From an uncultured Muribaculaceae bacterium (GTDB taxonomy: Bacteria > Bacteroidota > Bacteroidia > Bacteroidales > Muribaculaceae): a stretch of 6,924 nt of DNA. The stretch spans positions 1-6,924 of the forward strand of contig CAJUBM010000138.1 in the NCBI GenBank assembly GCA_910584735.1, in the 5' to 3' direction. Of the stretch, positions 1-4,867 are shown piece after piece. The translations under genes were made by a program, and so were the position numbers. How positions within the stretch are numbered: the stretch's first letter is position 1; each line of letters starts with the position of its first letter. Under the pieces are notes generated by a model. That model saw only the letters and a list, made by a program, of their open reading frames with translations, was not told the origin of the DNA and searched no databases.

Positions 1-36
1 AAAGTCGTTAACACTACCAAAAGCGTTATATAGTAG

Positions 37-75
37 AAGGCGGTGTGTCAAAATTGAATTTTGACACACCGCCTT
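37..75. terminator. 39-nt perfect palindrome downstream of fabF (repeat copy 1)
   Basis: Two 19-nt arms (AAGGCGGTGTGTCAAAATT and its reverse complement) flank a single central G at 56. The arms have a GC-rich base and an AT-rich tip. The element begins 39 nt past the fabF stop on the minus strand, where an intrinsic terminator is expected. The flanking A/T pairs would give a short U-tract in either direction, so it could act bidirectionally. Positions 39-71 recur exactly at 6764-6796, again just after a gene. The structure and repetition are seen directly; terminator function is inferred. Confidence 0.7.
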
Positions 76-114
76 GTTATGTCTTATGGAGGTTTATCCT
101 ACCGGGCTACATTA

Positions 115-1380
115 TTATTCCTCGTACTTCTTGACGATGACGGTGGCGTTGTGGCCGCCGAAACCGAAGGAATTGCTCAGGGCCGCGCGTACGGGGCGCT
201 CCTGTGCTTTGTTGAAGGTGAAGTTGAGGGTATAGTCGATTTCTTCGTCCTCGTCCCCTTCCTCGTGGTTGATGGTGGGGGGCACGATGTCGTTCATCAC
301 GGCCTTGATGCTGAACATGGCCTCCAGGGCGCCGGTAGCACCGAGCAGATGGCCGGTCATGGACTTGGTGGATGAGATGTTGAGCTTGTGGGCATGTTCG
401 CCGAACACGTCTACGATAGCCTTGATTTCGGAAACATCGCCTACGGGGGTGGATGTGCCGTGGACATTGATGTAGTCAATATCCTCGGGCTTCATGCCGG
501 CATCGTCAAGGGCGTTCTTCATCGACAGTATAGCTCCCAGGCCTTCAGGATGGGTGGCTGTGAGATGGTAGGCATCGGCCGACATGCCGCCGCCTGCCAC
601 TTCGGCGTAAATCTTGGCGCCACGGGCCTTGGCGTGTTCAAGCTCCTCGAGCACGAGTACCACCGAGCCTTCACCCATCACGAATCCGTCACGGCTCTTC
701 GAGAAGGGACGCGAAGCGGTCTCGGGTGAATCGTTGCGGGTGGAAAGGGCATGCATGGAGTTGAAGCCTCCCACGCCGGCGGGGTAGATGGCAGCCTCGG
801 CGCCGCCGGTAAGCATTACATCAGCCTTACCGAGACGGATGAGGTTGAAAGCATCGATTATGGCGTTGTTCGATGAGGCACAGGCCGATACCACGCCGTA
901 GTTGGGGCCGTGGTAGCCGTAATCCATCGATATATGCCCCGATGCTATGTCGGCAATCATCTTGGGGATGAAGAAAGGATTGTATTTCGGGCCGTTGGCG
1001 GCGTTCATAGCATAATAGCCGGCTTCCTCCTCGAACGTATGCAGGCCGCCGATTCCGGCAGCTACGATAACGCCCACCCGGTTTTTGTCGAGTTCGGCGT
1101 CCTTTTCAAGTCCGGCATCGTCCACGGCCTGACGGGCAGCCACCATGGCATACTGCGCGTACAGGTCAAGCTGGCGTATTTTCTTACGGTCGAAGTGCTC
1201 GGCACCGTTGAAGCCCTTAACCTCGCAAGCGAACTGAGTCTTGAACAGCGAGGCATCGAAATGGGTAATGGGGCCGGCACCGCTTACACCATTTATAGCG
1301 TTAGCCCATGCAGTCTCCACATCGTTGCCGATGGGAGTGATGGCACCCATGCCCGTAACTACTACTCTTTTTAATTCCAT
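115..1380 (-). CDS. fabF: 3-oxoacyl-[acyl-carrier-protein] synthase II (KAS II)
   Basis: FabF condenses malonyl-ACP with a growing acyl-ACP, releasing CO2, to elongate the chain in type II fatty acid synthesis in the cytoplasm. The 421-residue protein has the usual family length and the canonical start MELKRVVVTGMGAITPIG. The thiolase-fold landmarks are all present: catalytic Cys167 in VVSACASS, His307 in VHGTSTPVGD, Lys339 and His344 in TKSMTGHLLGA, and the C-terminal glycine-rich GFGGHN at about 406-411. A short acidic insertion at about 372-381 (HEEGDEDEE) resembles what is seen in Bacteroidetes members. The gene lies 207 nt downstream of acpP on the same strand, so its carrier-protein partner is adjacent. 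Upstream of the ATG is AT-rich sequence with no Shine-Dalgarno site, as is normal in this phylum. All catalytic residues are intact. FabB is unlikely because the sequence follows the FabF pattern and sits next to acpP. Confidence 0.97.
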   Translation of the reverse strand: MELKRVVVTGMGAITPIGNDVETAWANAINGVSGAGPITHFDASLFKTQFACEVKGFNGAEHFDRKKIRQLDLYAQYAMVAARQAVDDAGLEKDAELDKNRVGVIVAAGIGGLHTFEEEAGYYAMNAANGPKYNPFFIPKMIADIASGHISMDYGYHGPNYGVVSACASSNNAIIDAFNLIRLGKADVMLTGGAEAAIYPAGVGGFNSMHALSTRNDSPETASRPFSKSRDGFVMGEGSVVLVLEELEHAKARGAKIYAEVAGGGMSADAYHLTATHPEGLGAILSMKNALDDAGMKPEDIDYINVHGTSTPVGDVSEIKAIVDVFGEHAHKLNISSTKSMTGHLLGATGALEAMFSIKAVMNDIVPPTINHEEGDEDEEIDYTLNFTFNKAQERPVRAALSNSFGFGGHNATVIVKKYEE

Positions 1381-1492
1381 TCTAAAAATTTATTAGAGGA
1401 TAGGCGAGAACGCCCGCGGCCGGAAATAGCTCCGGATTATGGGAAAGCCCGTGTAAAGCAGTCCCGGAAGGAGAGAAAGTGTTTGTTGGGGT

Positions 1493-1514
1493 CGAATCGG
1501 ATCTTTACGATTCG
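1493..1514. other. small inverted repeat between acpP and fabF
   Basis: CGAATCG (1493-1499) and CGATTCG (1508-1514) are perfect reverse complements around an 8-nt loop. The repeat lies in the untranslated stretch between the acpP terminator-like hairpin and the fabF start. It could be a weak RNA hairpin in the fabF leader or a protein site. No T-tract follows it, so a terminator role is unlikely. The remaining untranslated sequence at 1381-1492 shows nothing else I can name. Confidence 0.3.
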
Positions 1515-1526
1515 GATTCATAAAAG

Positions 1527-1560
1527 CAGCCCGGGGCAAAACTAATCGGCTCCCGGGCTG
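1527..1560 (-). terminator. intercistronic hairpin after acpP (terminator or attenuator)
   Basis: On the minus strand, 9-nt perfectly complementary arms (CAGCCCGGG and CCCGGGCTG) enclose a 16-nt loop and are followed by CTTTTATG. The stem starts about 28 nt after the acpP stop. A GC-rich stem followed by a T-tract is the usual form of an intrinsic terminator. The T-tract has only four T residues, so partial read-through into fabF is likely. This would let acpP be made in excess of fabF, which suits an abundant carrier protein. The structure is visible; efficiency is inferred. Confidence 0.6.
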
Positions 1561-1587
1561 TATGGGGGTTAGAAGGAGCCAGGCAGA

Positions 1588-1821
1588 TTACTGGGCTGCT
1601 TCGATATATTTGATGGCGTCACCGACGGTGGAGATGCTCTCAGCCTTGTCATCGGGGATAGTGATGCCGAATTCTTTTTCAAATTCCATGATGAGCTCTA
1701 CGGTGTCGAGGCTGTCGGCGCCGAGGTCGGTGGTGAAAGCTGCGGTTTCGGTTACCTGGTTCTCGTCAACGCCAAGTTTGTCAACGATGATAGCTTTAAC
1801 GCGATCTGCAATTTCTGACAT
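1588..1821 (-). CDS. acpP: acyl carrier protein
   Basis: This small acidic protein carries growing acyl chains on a 4'-phosphopantetheine arm for FabF and the other fatty-acid synthesis enzymes. The start is placed at MSEIADRVKAIIVDKLGV, giving 77 residues, the usual ACP size. An in-frame ATG further upstream (1878) would add 19 residues unlike any ACP and would overlap the likely promoter, so it is not used. Ser37 in DLGADSLDTVELIM is the phosphopantetheine attachment site, and the surrounding helix II is the classic recognition helix. The C-terminal part (DDKAESISTVGDAIKYIE) is also typical. The sequence before the ATG is AT-rich and lacks a Shine-Dalgarno site. fabF follows on the same strand beyond a hairpin, which supports the fatty-acid synthesis role over a polyketide or other carrier role. 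Confidence 0.97.
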   Translation of the reverse strand: MSEIADRVKAIIVDKLGVDENQVTETAAFTTDLGADSLDTVELIMEFEKEFGITIPDDKAESISTVGDAIKYIEAAQ

Positions 1822-1865
1822 AATAAATAAGTGTTTAAAATTTTGATTATCCAGTGTTAGCGGTG

Positions 1866-1873
1866 CAAAGATA
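1866..1873 (-). promoter_or_regulatory. candidate acpP -7 box (TATCTTTG)
   Basis: On the minus strand TATCTTTG matches the Bacteroidetes -7 consensus TAnnTTTG exactly and lies 45 nt upstream of the acpP ATG. A second exact match, TAACTTTG, lies at 1909-1916. Neither has a TTG-type -33 element at the usual spacing of about 19-21 nt, so the choice is uncertain. Confidence 0.4.
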
Positions 1874-2050
1874 GGCATAATTTTTGGTATACGCCCACTT
1901 TACGGCTGCAAAGTTACAAAAAGTCTGCCAAACGGCACTATTTTTCAGCGATTTTTTTACTTCATCCCGTTCAACCACTCATTTTTGGGGCAAAAAAAGA
2001 ACGTTATGATACGGACACGACAATATCGGCGCATCATGCCTCTGGCAACG

Positions 2051-2076
2051 CACATATTTTACCGACACATATTTTA
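2051..2076. repeat. AT-rich direct repeat in the divergent region
   Basis: The 11-mer CACATATTTTA occurs twice, at 2051-2061 and 2066-2076, with a 15-nt period. A further ATATTTTA is found at 2123-2130. These lie about 70-120 nt upstream of the operon's -33 element in a region of very high A+T. They may be an UP-like or curved-DNA element or binding sites for a regulator. Function is inferred only from position. Confidence 0.35.
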
Positions 2077-2089
2077 TATAACATATGTT

Positions 2090-2150
2090 GCAAATACAAT
2101 CAAAAGTTAATAAACTCAAAAAATATTTTATATCGGCCTGCTGTATTTGC
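2090..2150. promoter_or_regulatory. inverted repeat overlapping the -33 element
   Basis: GCAAATACA (2090-2098) and TGTATTTGC (2142-2150) are exact reverse complements with 43 nt between them. The right arm contains the TTTG of the operon's -33 element. A further partial copy, GCAAATA, lies at 2162-2168, directly before the -7 box. This arrangement suits a regulator that binds several half sites around the promoter, but no regulator is identifiable in the window. Confidence 0.3.
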
Positions 2151-2177
2151 CATATTCGCCTGCAAATAGTACTTTTG
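2146..2177 (+). promoter_or_regulatory. Bacteroidetes-type promoter of the surface-protein operon
   Basis: TTTG at 2146-2149 and TACTTTTG at 2170-2177 are separated by 20 nt and match the Bacteroidetes sigma-ABfr layout (-33 TTTG, -7 TAnnTTTG). Transcription would begin near 2183-2185. It is the best promoter match in the divergent region on the plus strand and the only one seen before the operon. The start codon is about 300 nt further on, so the leader is long. Confidence 0.7.
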
Positions 2178-2183
2178 TACGTT

Positions 2184-2486
2184 CATAAACAGATTCGATT
2201 CCAATCCATCCGTTTAAGCCTACTGATTACAGCCTGTTAGACCCGCAAACACATATGGTATAATATACCTGTAGTCCTGAACACACCAACCTGACATCAA
2301 ACGTGGCTGTACGCCCCTACTCATACAGTCATAAATGTATATATAAACCAAACCTAACCAACCACACTCACAACTATCCCCCCATAGAAGGTAGACGCCA
2401 CGCCAGCGCCGTGGTCTATCTTCACCCCCTACACCATAATTATCCAATCATAGCCTCGGGCATTACCGCTATCATTTTCCAACCAT
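2184..2486 (+). promoter_or_regulatory. long operon leader (5' UTR), C/A-rich and G-poor
   Basis: About 300 nt separate the predicted transcription start from the first start codon. No convincing gene, tRNA or known riboswitch is visible. The leader contains a 13-nt palindrome (GGTATA-A-TATACC, 2257-2269), a 49-nt stretch with no G at 2338-2386 (19 of its bases are C), and a weak stem at 2398-2414 (CCACG/CGTGG). A long, unstructured, C-rich and G-free RNA is the type of sequence that Rho loads on, so conditional termination is possible. That is inference; only the composition is seen. Confidence 0.4.
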
Positions 2487-3761
2487 ATGATGAGAAACTT
2501 AAGGGTCCTCATTACAAGCATATTATTCCTTGTTGCCATAGTGCATATGCCTACGGCGCATAGCTCATCTACCCCCCCCCATTGTAACACAAATGCAACA
2601 GACTCGGTTTCAACCGAATCCCTTTTCATCATAAACAGCGCCAGGATTGTTGCAACTCCGGCATTAATGCTATTCATCGAACGCCTTGACTCAATCAGCG
2701 AGACCGGGCGCCGGGCTCGTATATTCGTACACGGCACCGCTTCTCCCGACGGGCCGGAGGCATGGAACGAAAGGTTGTCATACCGCCGCGCCTCAGCAAT
2801 AAGGGACTTTCTGCTATCCCATACCGACATACCTCCCACCTCAATATCGGCCACCGGCCTCGGAGAAGACTGGGACGCTACCCGAAAAGCCTCCGAGCAG
2901 CTATTCTCTCCGGAAGATTATGCCGAAATAGCTCAAATTATAGCCACCATACCCTCCCCGGCACAGAGGGAACGAGCCTTACGCCGTCTGCAAGGAGGCC
3001 GCATATGGGAAAGACTTAGATCAGATGTCTTCCCCAACCTCAGAAGAGTGTCAATCACAGCCCTCTATCAGACCGAGCAGCCTATATCCACGGCCAAGGA
3101 CACGCCCAATCCTGTAGAGGAAACGGAACCATACGCACCTGACACCTTGGCACAGACCGTCACTAAAATCATAGAGACAGTCCCGGCGGAACAATCCTCC
3201 CCGGCAACAACACCTTCAGAACGCCCTCCCCACTGGTACCTGAAAACCAACCTGCCGGCATGGGGGATGCTGTGGATGAACGTGGCGGTGGAGATTGATA
3301 TAAACCGCCACCTGTCGGCCCAGCTACCTATATATTACTCCGGCTTCAACTACTTCTCAGGAGATGTGAAGTTCCGGACCCTCGCCATACAGCCCGAACT
3401 GCGCTTCTGGCCCGGCTCCGGAGGGGAGCGCAAGGCGTTTGTAGGTGTACACTTCGGCCTTGGATGGTATAACGTAGCCTTCGGAGGCGATACCCGCTAC
3501 CAAGACCACAACCGCCGTACACCCGCCATAGGAGGCGGCATCTCGGCAGGCTACCGCTTCCGATTCACCCGCAATCCGCGCTGGGAGATGGAAGCCTCAA
3601 TAGGCGCCGGCTGCTACCGTCTTGACTACGACCATTTCGAGAACAGGCACAACGGCCGGATTATCGGCCGTACACAGCGCACGTTCTTCGGCATAGACCA
3701 AGCCGCCCTGTCGGTAAGCTACAGCTTCAATCTCGGTAAATCGAAAGGGGGTGCGCTATGA
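2487..3761 (+). CDS. exported OmpA-like protein with C-terminal DUF3575-like beta-barrel domain
   Basis: This is a 424-residue envelope protein, probably in the outer membrane. Residues 1 to about 26 form a signal peptide (MMRNLR, a hydrophobic core, then an AHS-type site). Residues about 47-195 resemble an OmpA C-terminal-like domain: HGTASPDGPEAWNERLSYRR retains the N94 and LS-x-x-RA pattern, followed by GLGEDW and, after an insertion of about 50 residues, LRRVSI. The Asp that normally pairs with Arg in peptidoglycan binding is replaced (TAS instead of HTD). Residues about 196-247 are a Pro/Thr/Glu-rich linker. Residues about 248-417 (WYLKTNLPAWGMLWMNVAVE to SVSYSFNL) resemble DUF3575, with alternating residues that suit a small outer-membrane barrel. 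Two ATGs are adjacent (2487, 2490) and no Shine-Dalgarno site is seen. A C9 tract at codons 29-32 makes the frame potentially unstable. DUF3575 genes commonly sit beside fimbrillin-type genes, as here. An anchoring role is inferred. Confidence 0.85.
   Translation: MMRNLRVLITSILFLVAIVHMPTAHSSSTPPHCNTNATDSVSTESLFIINSARIVATPALMLFIERLDSISETGRRARIFVHGTASPDGPEAWNERLSYRRASAIRDFLLSHTDIPPTSISATGLGEDWDATRKASEQLFSPEDYAEIAQIIATIPSPAQRERALRRLQGGRIWERLRSDVFPNLRRVSITALYQTEQPISTAKDTPNPVEETEPYAPDTLAQTVTKIIETVPAEQSSPATTPSERPPHWYLKTNLPAWGMLWMNVAVEIDINRHLSAQLPIYYSGFNYFSGDVKFRTLAIQPELRFWPGSGGERKAFVGVHFGLGWYNVAFGGDTRYQDHNRRTPAIGGGISAGYRFRFTRNPRWEMEASIGAGCYRLDYDHFENRHNGRIIGRTQRTFFGIDQAALSVSYSFNLGKSKGGAL
2572..2580 (+). 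repeat. C9 homopolymer in the coding sequence (possible phase-variation tract)
   Basis: Nine consecutive C residues encode the end of Thr29, then Pro30, Pro31 and the first base of His32, just after the signal peptide. With one extra C the frame reads CCA TTG TAA and stops at once. With one C fewer it runs about 20 codons to TAA at 2632-2634. Either slip would abolish the protein. The tract and both stops are seen directly; actual slippage is not shown. Confidence 0.55.
3744..3751 (+). promoter_or_regulatory. Shine-Dalgarno-like purine run before the second operon gene
   Basis: AAAGGGGG ends 6 nt before the ATG at 3758. The other genes in this window lack such a site, as expected for Bacteroidetes. 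Combined with the ATGA overlap, this suggests re-initiation or translational coupling with the upstream gene. Confidence 0.4.
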
Positions 3762-4834
3762 AAGCTGCTATCCACCTCCTTACAGCCCTAATGATGCAGA
3801 TATGTCTGTCGGGGTGCGTACATGAATGGCCCGAAGACCCGTATCCCGGCGAGGCCACAGCCACGCTACGTCTGGAATTTGACAGCGACCTGCCTTTCTA
3901 TACCCTCGTGGAATACAATCCGCAGAGCCGCGCCTCCCACCCCGCTGCCGATATACCGGGACGCTCGGATGACAGGATTCCCTACCGCCACACCCTGCGA
4001 TATACGGTCAACGCCTACGAACCGGGCACACGCACACTCGTTGAAAGCCGCACATTCTTCAAGGACGACATCTCAACCGTGGACCACGAAGTGACAATGA
4101 CCCTGCCGCGAGGTGTCTACACCATCTATGTGTGGGCCGACTATACCGATGCCGCCGCCCCTGACAGGAACATGTATTATTCACCGGCTGACTTCGCCGA
4201 GATAACGCTTGCTCCATCACCGCATATCGGAGGCACGGACTTCCGCGATGCGGCACGGGGCTCAATAGAGATAGACCTTCGCGGCGAACAGGGGTCTGAG
4301 CAATGGGAGGAGGTGCATGTCGCAGGCACGGTGCGCATGGAGCGTCCATTGGCCCGTTTCCGATTTATAACCACCGACCTGCAGGAATTCCTTTCGCGCT
4401 ACGAGGCAGCAGTTGCAGCCAAAGAGCCGTCACGCGAACCGTCAAAGTCACCGGCCGCCATATTGTCGGAGTACAAGGTGCGTCTGCGCTACTCAGGCTT
4501 CATGCCATCATCCTACAATATATTCACCGACGCACCCGCAGATGCCCTTACCGGCTCATCTTTCGACGGCAATATGAAAGTTATTGACGATTCAGAGGTG
4601 GAACTTGGATTCGACTACGTATTTGTGAACCACGCGGACGCCTCGGTAGACGTGGCCATCGAACTATATTCGCGCCACAGCGGCGAACTTGTAGCGGCAT
4701 GCGACCCTGTCACCGTACCACTGAGGCGCAGCCATCTCACCGAGGTACGCGGACGGTTCCTGACGGCCACATCTACCGGCGGCATGGGTATAGACCCGGG
4801 CTTCAACGGCAGCTTTGACATAGAGATAAAATAA
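3758..4834 (+). CDS. fimbrillin/Mfa2-like lipoprotein (DUF6562-like)
   Basis: This is a 358-residue lipoprotein. The signal peptide ends in LSGC with lipidated Cys20, followed by VHEWPEDP, an opening typical of FimB/Mfa2-type fimbrial lipoproteins of Bacteroidales. The body is predicted beta-rich: YTIYVWADYTD (121-131), VRMERPLARFRFITTDL (192-208), GFDYVFVNHADASVDVAIEL (284-303), then LRRSHLTEVRGRFLTA (322-337), ending at FDIEIK. The same blocks occur in the same order in the next gene, so the two share one fold. The start overlaps the previous stop (ATGA), which indicates translational coupling. The protein probably reaches the outer membrane and may act as an anchor or accessory subunit for a surface structure. 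Nothing identifies a ligand. The family name is from recognition of sequence style, so the exact Pfam number is uncertain; the lipoprotein call is firm. Confidence 0.8.
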   Translation: MKAAIHLLTALMMQICLSGCVHEWPEDPYPGEATATLRLEFDSDLPFYTLVEYNPQSRASHPAADIPGRSDDRIPYRHTLRYTVNAYEPGTRTLVESRTFFKDDISTVDHEVTMTLPRGVYTIYVWADYTDAAAPDRNMYYSPADFAEITLAPSPHIGGTDFRDAARGSIEIDLRGEQGSEQWEEVHVAGTVRMERPLARFRFITTDLQEFLSRYEAAVAAKEPSREPSKSPAAILSEYKVRLRYSGFMPSSYNIFTDAPADALTGSSFDGNMKVIDDSEVELGFDYVFVNHADASVDVAIELYSRHSGELVAACDPVTVPLRRSHLTEVRGRFLTATSTGGMGIDPGFNGSFDIEIK

Positions 4835-4867
4835 CCAACATAATTCATACCAACCAAATAAACCATT

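Noticed and set aside
388..1374. Several plus-strand open frames opposite fabF
   Set aside because: They are shadows of a highly conserved gene on the other strand.
1537..1544. TAGTTTTG on the minus strand as a fabF -7 box
   Set aside because: It matches TAnnTTTG but lies in the loop of the acpP hairpin and has no TTG at the expected -33 position.
1588..1878. Longer acpP reading frame with a 19-residue N-terminal extension
   Set aside because: The extension is unlike any ACP, and the exact -7 match at 1866-1873 would fall inside it. The start at 1821 gives a standard 77-residue ACP.
2303..2563. Plus-strand open frame of 86 codons in the leader
   Set aside because: Its composition (many His, Tyr, Pro) reflects the C/A-rich leader, it has no recognisable domain, and it overlaps the signal peptide of the real gene.
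2429..2854. Minus-strand open frame of 141 codons opposite the first operon gene
   Set aside because: It lies antisense to a recognisable signal peptide and OmpA-like domain, and has no recognisable domain of its own.
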